A stretch of 64,000 bases of DNA from NCBI RefSeq assembly GCF_002918555.1, contig NZ_PQMB01000002.1, forward strand, positions 1,217,169 to 1,281,168, read 5' to 3'. The notes under the pieces were generated by a model, which worked only from the letters and a program-made list of their open reading frames with translations, was not told the DNA's origin and searched no databases. Position numbers and translations under genes: made by a program. Below, piece after piece: positions 57,086 through 64,000 of the stretch. Origin of the DNA: Citrobacter amalonaticus (GTDB lineage: Bacteria > Pseudomonadota > Gammaproteobacteria > Enterobacterales > Enterobacteriaceae). Each line of letters opens with the position of its first letter. Position 1 is the first letter of the stretch.

Positions 57086-58150
57086 TTGCAGACACTTTTA
57101 AAAAAGCTGGCTATCTGCATGATGGCGGGTGGCCTGGCGGCTCAATCCGTCTATGCCGCGCCAATCGTCATTCAGGAACAGGGGAGCTTTTCCGCTGGCG
57201 GCACGGTCATCACCGCGCCTGGGGTATTTGACGCGAAAAAACCGGTGGATCCCGCAGGCCAAACTTACCATGGCGATCATGCGTCAGTGTTTTACCAAAT
57301 CCCGGAGGATCCTCACAAATATCCCATCGTCATGCTGCATGGCGCAGGCCAGTCTTCCCGTACCTGGGAAAGTACCCCGGACGGCCGTGAAGGGTTCCAG
57401 AACATATTCCTGCGGCGCGGATTCTCAACGTATCTTGTCGATCAACCGCGTCGGGGCAGCGCGGGGCGGACTATGGTAGCAGGTACTGTTACACCAATAG
57501 CGGATGAGCAGATGTGGTTTAATCAGTTCCGTGTTGGCGTCTGGCCGGACTACTTTAAAGACGTGCAGTTCTCTCACGATAAAGAAGCGCTGAATCAGTA
57601 TTTCCGCCAGATGACCCCGAATACGGGACCATTTGATATCAATGTAATTTCTGATGCCCTGTCCGCCGTGGTGGATAAATCCGGCCCGGCTATACTCTTC
57701 ACCCACTCTCAGGGCGGCGGACCAGGCTGGTACACGGCGATGAAAAACGAGAAGGTCAAAGCCATTGTCGCCTTCGAGCCTGGCAGCAGCTTTGTCTTCC
57801 CGGAGAGAGAACTCCCTGCCCCTATGCCAAGTGCGTTCGACACGCTGAAGGGGGAGCCTGTTCCAATGGAACAATTTATGGCGCTGACCAAAATCCCGGT
57901 TCTGATTATTTACGGCGATAACATACCGGATAAACCTGTCGCCATGCCCGCACAGGACAGCTGGCGGGTACGCCTGGCAATGGCCCGTGAGTGGCGTGAC
58001 GTGGTGAACAAGCACGGTGGTGATGTGACCGTTACGCACCTTCCGGAAACAGGGATACACGGTAATACCCACTTTCCGTTTTCTGACCTGAATAATGTTC
58101 AGATCGCTGATTTGGTGAGTCACTTTTTGAAAGAGAAAAACCTCGAGTAG
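57086..58150 (+). CDS. Exported alpha/beta hydrolase
   Basis: A 354-residue periplasmic hydrolase. The signal peptide ends QSVYAA. The oxyanion region is VMLHGAGQS, the nucleophile Ser208 lies in THSQGG, and a late histidine in GIHGNTHF completes the likely triad. It begins with TTG at 57086, preceded by AGAGGA; the first internal ATG (57119) would cut into the signal peptide. It resembles esterases found beside cupin/CMD genes in other proteobacteria. Last gene of the cupin operon; a hairpin follows. Confidence 0.85.
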   Translation: MQTLLKKLAICMMAGGLAAQSVYAAPIVIQEQGSFSAGGTVITAPGVFDAKKPVDPAGQTYHGDHASVFYQIPEDPHKYPIVMLHGAGQSSRTWESTPDGREGFQNIFLRRGFSTYLVDQPRRGSAGRTMVAGTVTPIADEQMWFNQFRVGVWPDYFKDVQFSHDKEALNQYFRQMTPNTGPFDINVISDALSAVVDKSGPAILFTHSQGGGPGWYTAMKNEKVKAIVAFEPGSSFVFPERELPAPMPSAFDTLKGEPVPMEQFMALTKIPVLIIYGDNIPDKPVAMPAQDSWRVRLAMAREWRDVVNKHGGDVTVTHLPETGIHGNTHFPFSDLNNVQIADLVSHFLKEKNLE

Positions 58151-58162
58151 AATGAGATCAAA

Positions 58163-58188
58163 CTGAACCCTCAGAGCTGAGGGTTCAG
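58163..58188 (+). terminator. Hairpin after the exported hydrolase gene
   Basis: CTGAACCCTCA pairs with TGAGGGTTCAG (11 bp, loop GAGC). No T-run follows, so termination efficiency is uncertain. Confidence 0.55.
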
Positions 58189-58199
58189 AACGGACAACG

Positions 58200-58342
58200 G
58201 CTAAAGAAGGCGTCGTTTTAGGTTGATATAGCCGGACCGTGGCAGGAAAGTGGCACAGGAACCGGTAAATCTGACCGGCTGCGATGAGCGGGGAACGGAT
58301 ATAAAATGCCAGCAAGCAAACTGAAGCACTGCGGCGTTGCCG
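58200..58342. other. Short intergenic segment of repeat-like character
   Basis: About 140 bases with no gene of its own between the regulon and the AT-rich insert. An antisense open frame here has the look of intergenic sequences I associate with repeated enterobacterial spacers, but I cannot confirm that. It may mark one edge of the insert. Confidence 0.3.
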
Positions 58343-58970
58343 TTAACCGCCAGGTTTGAATGCCTTCTTATTCCGCAATGAGAATTTAACATAATAATTC
58401 ACCGGAATTATTGTGGTCTTTTTATTCTCATCTACGGCGAGTACAAACGAATGGCTCAGTCCACCACTCCCGGCGCTCCCACTGCCATCTGAATCGTCAC
58501 TGCTATGGTTATGATTTTTAAATTCAGTAAACCATTTTGTATATTGATTCAGTTCGTTAACAGTCATGCCGCCCTCAAAAATCTCGTCCGGATTTAATTC
58601 TGTCACGCAATCCACATTGAAATACCTTTTAATTTTCAATGTCAGGCCTTCCCCACCCTCTTTATACTCTCCTCCAATAATGTAATGATATTTCGATTCA
58701 TCCAGGCTCGCCAATAAATCTTTAGCTTCTTTAAAACCTTCTTCTCCCTTATTATATTTCTTATATTCAGAGGTAAAGTCTGACAATGTTCTTTTGAATT
58801 CAATGATAAAAAAAATGACTTTTTGAACCAACTAAAGCATCACCAACTGACTCCACATTACCATCAAAAGGAGCCAGCAAATTCAATCCAAAATCATCTT
58901 TTGCAGCTAATACGAAATTATATTCAACTGTTTTTTCCCACCATTTTACTTCTGTTATTGTATTTTCCAC
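58343..58970 (-). pseudogene. Frameshifted gene with PD-(D/E)XK-like nuclease motif
   Basis: Two frames on the minus strand join into one protein of about 208 residues if one base is removed from the run of eight A (58808-58815). The upstream part starts at GTG 58970 after AGAGG and encodes VENTITEVKWWEKTVEYN onward; the downstream part continues from FFIIEFKRTLSDF to the stop at 58343. Across the joint it reads GDALVGSKSHFFIIEFKR, an acidic residue followed by E-x-K on a hydrophobic strand, the pattern of restriction-like nuclease folds. The tail has a Ser/Gly/Asp linker. AT-rich and unlike its neighbours, so probably acquired. No named family recognised. Confidence 0.65.
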
Positions 58971-59444
58971 GAAAGTACCTCTGTTGAATAAAAAGTTGAC
59001 AACATATACACGACTTATTAGAGCTTAGTTTGAAAACGGTATTCTAACATCAGGTTGCCGTTCCGTGCAGGAGTGGAAATTCAATGAAATGTCAGCATCT
59101 GGCGCGCAGGGGACAAGCCTGGAGGTATGACGTCCGCGGTGAGTAAGGAGCGGACTCATTACGCGAAATGATACACAGGCAGTCAGGCCACAAGCGAAAT
59201 AAACAGAAGCGCCTTCAATACGGTAAATGGCATCACATTTCGTGATGAGCCGGTGCGCAACCGGATAGCTCATGGACTCCCCGGTCTCATCGTCGATAGA
59301 TTCAGAACCTGCGGCTCTCGCCAGCGGTAGCGCCAGCCACTCAACGCCACAGTAGAGGCGTGATATACCTTATCAACGGCTTCACCGCGGTTAAGGCCGA
59401 CAGCATGATTTTTCACAAATGGTGAAATATTCTGCCTGTGTAAG
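58971..59444. other. Remnant region without a clear gene
   Basis: A 470-base stretch next to the frameshifted gene. A short minus-strand frame (59025-59273) lacks a good ribosome-binding site and I do not recognise it. Further minus-strand frames around 59280-59400 are broken by stops. The base composition shifts from AT-rich near 59000 to balanced after 59050. It is probably debris of acquired DNA. Confidence 0.45.
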
Positions 59445-59894
59445 CTATTTCATTTTCGAGAAGTTTACTGTAATCCCCCCGTGTCCAACCGCCTCTGGCA
59501 ATAAATCCGCTGCAACTACCCGACCTATTGGTGTGTAGCGGTAAGTGGTATGAAATGTCGCGTAAAATAGCACCAGTGTTTCGCGGCCATATAACATCAC
59601 GTCCCCTTTATGAATGATGCCAGGTGTGGTTGGGCTGGTGGGTAAAGGATGCATTAAGTCGGCGAATTTCTCATTCCCGTTAAGCTCTTCCATAGTCAGA
59701 GTCAGAGGGAGTTGCTTAATTAGCGCCTTTGCCGCTGAATTATCAGCAAGCTCAACGGTATAACTCTGCCTGTCAATCGTCATTTTAATTGTCATTAGAT
59801 TCTCCCCGTTCGTCTGAGCAGCAGCGACGTTAGCATTAACTGGAAACACGAAATTTGCCATTAAGAGAAGTGAAAGACCTGATTTTTTCATCAT
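59445..59894 (-). CDS. Exported cyclophilin-like protein
   Basis: A 149-residue protein with a signal peptide (MMKKSGLSLLLMANF, cleavage near NANVAA) and a cyclophilin-like domain: MTIKMTIDRQSYTVEL, LPLTLTMEELNGNEKFADL, GDVMLYGRETLVLFYATF, YTPIGRV. This small family lacks the isomerase active site of true cyclophilins. Related genes commonly accompany flavodoxin, cupin and CMD genes, so it probably belonged to the cluster at 53.8-58.2 kb. The ATG at 59894 follows GGGGAG; an in-frame ATG at 59909 is less likely. Confidence 0.82.
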   Translation of the reverse strand: MMKKSGLSLLLMANFVFPVNANVAAAQTNGENLMTIKMTIDRQSYTVELADNSAAKALIKQLPLTLTMEELNGNEKFADLMHPLPTSPTTPGIIHKGDVMLYGRETLVLFYATFHTTYRYTPIGRVVAADLLPEAVGHGGITVNFSKMK

Positions 59895-60031
59895 TGCGAC
59901 TCCCCTCAATTACGCAGCACCTGTAAAGATGTGGCATTTATCATTATTTCAAATGAGTCCAGAAGTTTATAAGTCAATACGATCTTACAGCCCGACATGA
60001 CCTGCGCCATATTTGTCATGGCGTGTATCCT

Positions 60032-61225
60032 CTAGTATGCGCGGTGTGTTTTATGTGATGTCAGTATTGTCAGCCCCGCGGCGGCAACCAGCAGCCCCCC
60101 GCTCAGGGCAAAAGTGCTCTGCCAGCCGCTGTGATCAAAAGCCAGGCCGCCAAGCGTGGAACCAAGTGCGATGGAAAGCTGGATCACCGCGACCATCAGT
60201 CCGCCACCGGCCTCGGCATCGTCCGGCAGCGTGCGGGCGATCCAGGTCCACCATCCGGTAGGCGCAGCGGTTGCCATCAGCCCCCAGGCCCCCAGCAGCG
60301 GCGCGACCAGCCAAACGTGATGGCCCGTCAGTATCAGCGCCGCAGCAATGGCCGCCATCAGTAAAGGAATGGCGGCAAGCGTCGAATAGAAGCCCGCCTT
60401 CAAAAAGAAGCTAATTACCAGCGTGCCAATAAAGCCCGCCACGCCGATGACCAGCAAAATGAGGGATAAGGTGCCAATCTCCACCTGGGTGACGGTTTCA
60501 AGAAACGGGCGTACGTAGGTGAATAATGAGAACTGCCCCATAAAGAACAGCCCGCAGGCCAGCAGTCCAACGGCCATGACGGGACGGGAAAGCAGACGAA
60601 AAACAGAATCGCCTGACCCGGTGTTTTTGTCGGTCGCCATCGCGGGCAGACTAAAGTACTGCCAGATAAAGGCGGCAACCGCTACCGGGACGAGGCAGAA
60701 GAAAGCGCCGCGCCAGCCAATGACCGCTCCCAGATAACTACCGAGCGGTGCCGCCACGACGGTCGCCAGGGCGTTTCCGCCATTGAAGATGGCTAATGCG
60801 CGAGGCACCAGACGCTGTGGCACCAGCCGAAGCGCAGTGGCCGCAGACATCGACCAGAATCCGCCGATCGCAATGCCAGTCAGGGCACGCCCCGCCATAT
60901 AAATCAGATAGCAGGAAGACAACGCGACCACCGCTGCCGATACAGCCATTAACGCCGTCATGCCCAGCAGCAGATATTTACGATTCAGATTTCCTGCCAG
61001 AGTGGAAAGAGACAGGCTGGTTAATACCGCCATAGCTCCGGAAATGGCAATCCCCTGCCCGGCCAGACCTTCACTCACCCCCAGATCGGTCGCAATGGGC
61101 GTCAGCAGACTCACCGGCATAAATTCTGATGCGATAAGCACAAAGATGCAGAGCGTCATCGCCAGTACGCCGCTCCAGTATGCGTGCTCTTTGTGATGCG
61201 TTGTTTCGCAGGTCAGTGTGGACAT
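60032..61225 (-). CDS. MFS exporter, NepI/SotB-like
   Basis: A 397-residue transporter with twelve membrane helices of the drug/proton antiporter type. The N-terminal helix EFMPVSLLTPIATDLGVSEGLAGQ is close to that of E. coli NepI (purine ribonucleoside exporter), as is GFWSMSAATALRLVP in helix 4; the C-terminal half is more divergent. The substrate is therefore uncertain. The exported cyclophilin-like gene lies 137 bases downstream on the same strand and may be co-transcribed. A LysR gene is divergent, with a dyad between them. Confidence 0.86.
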   Translation of the reverse strand: MSTLTCETTHHKEHAYWSGVLAMTLCIFVLIASEFMPVSLLTPIATDLGVSEGLAGQGIAISGAMAVLTSLSLSTLAGNLNRKYLLLGMTALMAVSAAVVALSSCYLIYMAGRALTGIAIGGFWSMSAATALRLVPQRLVPRALAIFNGGNALATVVAAPLGSYLGAVIGWRGAFFCLVPVAVAAFIWQYFSLPAMATDKNTGSGDSVFRLLSRPVMAVGLLACGLFFMGQFSLFTYVRPFLETVTQVEIGTLSLILLVIGVAGFIGTLVISFFLKAGFYSTLAAIPLLMAAIAAALILTGHHVWLVAPLLGAWGLMATAAPTGWWTWIARTLPDDAEAGGGLMVAVIQLSIALGSTLGGLAFDHSGWQSTFALSGGLLVAAAGLTILTSHKTHRAY

Positions 61226-61354
61226 TAACGGCTACCTCTGAATATCGGCCCGGCTAAATTCAGGTAAGCCGTGGTCAGACGCTATTCATGGGAATAGCGA
61301 TAAAAAGTACATAATTTAAACGCGTCATTCGCGATTTTCTCTTGCTGAAAGTTT

Positions 61355-61369
61355 TACACGCCGGGTGTA
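61355..61369. promoter_or_regulatory. LysR-type operator between the MFS and LysR genes
   Basis: TACAC-GCCGG-GTGTA is a perfect 5-bp dyad of the T-N11-A class, roughly midway in the divergent gap. It is the likely binding site of the LysR regulator at 61437. Confidence 0.65.
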
Positions 61370-61436
61370 GGCTTACTAGCTAATGAATACTTAATGGGCT
61401 TATAAGCCACACTTATTAATCGGAAGCGCCTGCCAG

Positions 61437-62354
61437 ATGAAACGCAACCTGAATGACCTCCTCTATTTTGTCACCGTCGCCCGTGAAGGGAGTTTTACCC
61501 GTGCGGCGGCTCATCTTGGGGTGACGCAACCCGCCCTCAGCCAGGCGATTTCCGCGCTGGAAGAGCGCATGAAAATTCGGCTCCTCACCCGAACCACCCG
61601 CAGCGTATCCCCCACCACTGCCGGAGAACGGCTGTTGCAGGCCATCGGCAACCGCCTTGATGAGATTGAAGCCGAGCTGGATATGCTCACAGCGTTGCGT
61701 GACAAACCCGCCGGTACGGTACGAATCACATGCGGGCCGGACGTCTTGCGCACCACGCTGTTACCGAAACTGACGCCACTTCTGCATGAATACCCGGATA
61801 TCCATATTGAATTTGATGCCAACCACGGTTTCCGCGATATCGTCGCTGACCGTTTTGATGCAGGAGTGCGCCTGGGCGACACCATTGATAAAGACATGAT
61901 CGCCATACCGATTGGCCCGGAACTGCACATGGCTGCCGTGGCGTCTCCGGAGTATTTCTCGCGTTACGCCATACCGCAAACACCGCATGAACTGACACAG
62001 CACTGCTGTATTAACCAGCGCATGGTCAGCTCCGGCGGGCTGTACGTCTGGGATTTTGATCAGGATGGAGGAGATTTGAATGTGCGCGTGAACGGGCAAG
62101 TGACGTTTAACACTTCAGAGCACATTGTTTATGCCGCTCTGGCGGGGCTGGGTATCGCTTTTTTACCGGAGGAGGAGTTTGGTACCCACATTGAGGAAGG
62201 CCGCCTTATCCGGGTGCTTGAACCCTGGTGCAAGCCTTTTCCGGGATACTATTTGTATTACCCCAGCCGTAAGCATGTCTCTCCCGCATTTTCACTGGTG
62301 ATAGACGCTCTGCGTGTTTACCGGAAACGACAGCCGGTAAACCAGGCAAAGTGA
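61437..62354 (+). CDS. LysR-family regulator divergent from the MFS exporter
   Basis: A 305-residue LysR-type regulator: winged helix-turn-helix FTRAAAHLGVTQPALSQAI (about residues 21-39), linker helix, and effector domain (GTVRITCGPDVLRTTLLP, VRLGDTID, AALAGLGIAFLP). It is of the group that controls adjacent transporters or reductases, often in response to aromatic or toxic compounds. It probably regulates the divergent MFS exporter and the cyclophilin-like gene behind it. Confidence 0.88.
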   Translation: MKRNLNDLLYFVTVAREGSFTRAAAHLGVTQPALSQAISALEERMKIRLLTRTTRSVSPTTAGERLLQAIGNRLDEIEAELDMLTALRDKPAGTVRITCGPDVLRTTLLPKLTPLLHEYPDIHIEFDANHGFRDIVADRFDAGVRLGDTIDKDMIAIPIGPELHMAAVASPEYFSRYAIPQTPHELTQHCCINQRMVSSGGLYVWDFDQDGGDLNVRVNGQVTFNTSEHIVYAALAGLGIAFLPEEEFGTHIEEGRLIRVLEPWCKPFPGYYLYYPSRKHVSPAFSLVIDALRVYRKRQPVNQAK

Positions 62355-62487
62355 AGGAGAGAAACGAAGATCTGACTCGTTACCGGGCCAGTGCTCCGTT
62401 GAGTCTTTACCCCGAAATATTGGTGATTCTTTCTGGCATTAAGCGGCCTGAAGGAATGAGCGAGGGGCAGACATTTTGGTTTAAGGC

Positions 62488-62497
62488 TAACGCGTTA
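62488..62497. promoter_or_regulatory. Possible operator upstream of the GalR-like gene
   Basis: TAACGCGTTA is a perfect 10-bp palindrome with the central CG typical of LacI/GalR operators, 58 bases before the repressor start. Autoregulation is possible. Confidence 0.45.
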
Positions 62498-62554
62498 AAA
62501 GAATACTGACTGATGATATGTAAAGTCTTAGGCATCAAAAAGATAAGGGGCAGT

Positions 62555-63565
62555 ATGGCGACGATAAAAGATGTTGCATTGCTGGCAAGAGTGTCAACAG
62601 CGACAGTTTCACGTGTTATTAATCAAACTGCATGGGTTGAACCTGTGACGCGTGAGCGTGTTGAAAAGGCCATGCGCGAACTAAATTATCATCGCAATGC
62701 CGCCGCTATAGCACTTGCGAAGCGCAGCGGTGACATGCTCGGGTTATTGACCGGTAATCTTGCCGATCCCTTTTTTGCTCGTCTTGCCCGGGGTGCAGAG
62801 GAGGTCTCGCGCCAGGAGCAATTTCGATTAATGGTCTGCAGTGGTGGTCACGATGAAGGAATGGAAAAAACCGGGCTTGATTTTCTGATCAATCAGGGAT
62901 GTGAGGCTATTGTGGTACATGCGAGTAGATTACCGGAGAAGGAACTGCTGCGTTATGCCGCACATTTCCCCGCCATGGTGGTGGTGAACCGCTATATTGC
63001 CGGCATGGCCAATCGCTGTGTGTGGCTGGAGAATTGTGCGGCTGCAAAAACGGCAACGCTTCATTTGCTGGAGCAAGGGCACCGCTGTATTGCCTGCGTG
63101 ACGAGCGATTTACCGATTATCGATCGCAGTGAGCGGCTGGAAGGGTATCGTCAGGCATTGACTGAATATGGCATTACGCCAGATAAAAACTGGGTAATTA
63201 GCGTACCTTTTAATGAAGAAGGAGGCGAACGTGCAGCGCATCAGCTTCTTAACTGCGGTATCCCTTTCACCGCCGCAGTGACGTTTAATGATGTGATGGC
63301 CGCCGGGATCATGCGCATTTTACATCAGAAAGGGATTGCGCTACCTCAGCAGCTTTCTATCGTTGGATTTGATGATGTGGTGATGGCGCGTTACCTCTTT
63401 CCGGCACTGACAACCATGCACTATCCGGTCGAACGAATGGCACGTCGTGCTTCGCAACTGGCAATACAACTCTTTAAGGGCGTGACTCAGCAACCCAGTG
63501 TAAATAACTTTGCCGCAGAACTGGTGATCCGCGATTCCGTTCTTCCTCCTCAAGCCAATGGTTAA
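62555..63565 (+). CDS. LacI/GalR-family repressor
   Basis: A 336-residue repressor with an N-terminal helix-turn-helix (ATIKDVALLARVSTATVSRVINQ) and a sugar-binding-type core; the SLIGFDD-like motif appears as LSIVGFDDVVMARY. It is closest in pattern to GalR/GalS, including DPFFARLARGAEEV and VNRYIAGMANRCVWL. A frame opens at 62513, but the ATG at 62555 follows AGGGG and gives the family start MATIKDV. A GalR-type operator lies downstream before the NhaC-like gene, its probable target. The ligand is unknown. Confidence 0.87.
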   Translation: MATIKDVALLARVSTATVSRVINQTAWVEPVTRERVEKAMRELNYHRNAAAIALAKRSGDMLGLLTGNLADPFFARLARGAEEVSRQEQFRLMVCSGGHDEGMEKTGLDFLINQGCEAIVVHASRLPEKELLRYAAHFPAMVVVNRYIAGMANRCVWLENCAAAKTATLHLLEQGHRCIACVTSDLPIIDRSERLEGYRQALTEYGITPDKNWVISVPFNEEGGERAAHQLLNCGIPFTAAVTFNDVMAAGIMRILHQKGIALPQQLSIVGFDDVVMARYLFPALTTMHYPVERMARRASQLAIQLFKGVTQQPSVNNFAAELVIRDSVLPPQANG

Positions 63566-63583
63566 GCCGTCAAGTGTTCCAAT

Positions 63584-63599
63584 TGTGATCTGGTTCAAA
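63584..63599 (+). promoter_or_regulatory. CRP-like site before the NhaC-type gene
   Basis: TGTGA-N6-TCAAA, 28 bp upstream of the GalR-type operator (start to start). One half is perfect and the other degenerate. Confidence 0.5.
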
Positions 63600-63611
63600 T
63601 TTGGTCATCTC

Positions 63612-63627
63612 ATGTAATCGCTTACAT
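63612..63627 (+). promoter_or_regulatory. GalR-type operator
   Basis: ATGTAATCGCTTACAT is a near-perfect 16-bp dyad (only the central bases differ) and fits the GalR/LacI pattern TGTAA-nCGn-TTACA. It lies 80 bases before the NhaC-like start and just downstream of the repressor gene. Confidence 0.75.
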
Positions 63628-63706
63628 GGAGGCGAATGGACGATCACATTCAGGGAAAAGGGTGTTCATCTACTCTTGAGCGACCTTACAGACAGGAGTT
63701 CCATTT

Positions 63707-64000
63707 ATGAATGCCTCTCAAAATCAGAAAAAAACGCTCTCATTTGGCCTGGCAGTGATACCCATTGCCGCCATGCTGCTATTGCTAATTATTGGTTACG
63801 GCATTATGGGATTGCGCATTGAGCCCTTGCTGCTCTGTTCCGCTGCTGTAGCCGCAGGCGTTGCGTGGTGGCAGGGATATACCTGGGAAGACATCATCAG
63901 TTCGGTGGTTGATAAACTCGCCAAAGCAATGCCGGTCATCATGATTTTGATCTGCGTTGGGGCGCTAATCGGAACATGGATGTTCAGTGGAACCATACCT
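63707..64000 (+). CDS. NhaC-type Na+/H+ antiporter (partial, runs off the window)
   Basis: The first 98 residues of a membrane protein begin at ATG 63707 after CAGGAG. Two hydrophobic helices are followed by WEDIISSVVDKLAKAMPVIMILICVGALIGTWMFSGTIP, which is the N-terminal signature of NhaC antiporters (GALIGTW-x-xSGTIP). NhaC-like proteins include lactate/malate-proton antiporters, so the substrate is open. Control by the upstream GalR-like repressor is likely from the operator at 63612. Confidence 0.8.
   Translation, partial: MNASQNQKKTLSFGLAVIPIAAMLLLLIIGYGIMGLRIEPLLLCSAAVAAGVAWWQGYTWEDIISSVVDKLAKAMPVIMILICVGALIGTWMFSGTIP

Noticed and set aside
57425-58315. Minus-strand open frame of 296 residues antisense to the exported hydrolase
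   Set aside because: The plus-strand gene has signal peptide, catalytic motif and operon position; the antisense frame has none.
58200-58392. 63-residue minus-strand open frame at the edge of the insert
   Set aside because: It overlaps the end of the frameshifted gene, has no ribosome-binding site, and looks like a chance frame in spacer DNA.
59025-59273. 82-residue minus-strand open frame
   Set aside because: No convincing ribosome-binding site and no recognised family; it lies in sequence that looks like debris.

Overview
The window is a chromosomal segment of an enterobacterium close to Escherichia and Salmonella, most likely Citrobacter. Several blocks match E. coli almost residue for residue: afuBC-mmuM-mmuP, lacIZYA with all three operators, prpR/prpBCDE-yahN and the Ecp (Mat) fimbriae. 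Others are typical of Salmonella and Citrobacter: phsABC for thiosulfate reduction to H2S and the ferrioxamine receptor foxA. There are no rRNA or tRNA genes, no complete insertion sequence and no CRISPR array.

Layout. 1-3.7 kb: end of an afuABC-type ABC transporter, then the convergent mmuPM operon under a MetJ operator array. 4.0-7.7 kb: phsABC. 8.0-9.7 kb: a metallo-beta-lactamase-fold hydrolase and a GlxA/FtrA-type AraC regulator. 9.75-16 kb: lacI-lacZYA. 16-23.5 kb: the methylcitrate operon prpBCDE, with a sigma-54 promoter, divergent from its activator prpR. 23.6-25 kb: yahN and a small lipoprotein. 25.4-31.6 kb: an unrecognised sugar or polyol operon (LsrF-like aldolase, GlpP-family antiterminator, FGGY kinase, short-chain dehydrogenase, 2-hydroxyacid dehydrogenase, galactitol-type PTS IIC) preceded by a strong leader terminator. 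31.6-34.8 kb: foxA and its AraC-type regulator, both with Fur boxes. 35-39.8 kb: a methyltransferase, a Dcu-type transporter and an aspartase with an FNR box, and a divergent LysR regulator. 40-49.8 kb: a LuxR-HTH/EAL protein, ecpABCDE, an FNR-family regulator in the position where ecpR would be expected, and two very small coupled genes.

50.3-58.2 kb is the most unusual part. A CusRS/HprRS-like two-component system is surrounded by a periplasmic hydrolase, two exported flavodoxins (one with a Tat-type leader), a multi-histidine four-helix membrane protein, an exported cupin, an exported carboxymuconolactone decarboxylase-like protein and an exported alpha/beta hydrolase. A 38-bp two-part element recurs before the regulator operon, the first flavodoxin and the cupin, each time 57-63 bp from the start codon and 12 bp from a matching -10 hexamer. 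This indicates one regulon of extracytoplasmic redox and hydrolytic proteins. 58.2-59.4 kb is an AT-rich insert holding a frameshifted nuclease-like gene. It is followed by an exported cyclophilin-like protein, a NepI-like MFS exporter with a divergent LysR regulator, and a GalR-like repressor with an NhaC-type antiporter that runs off the end.
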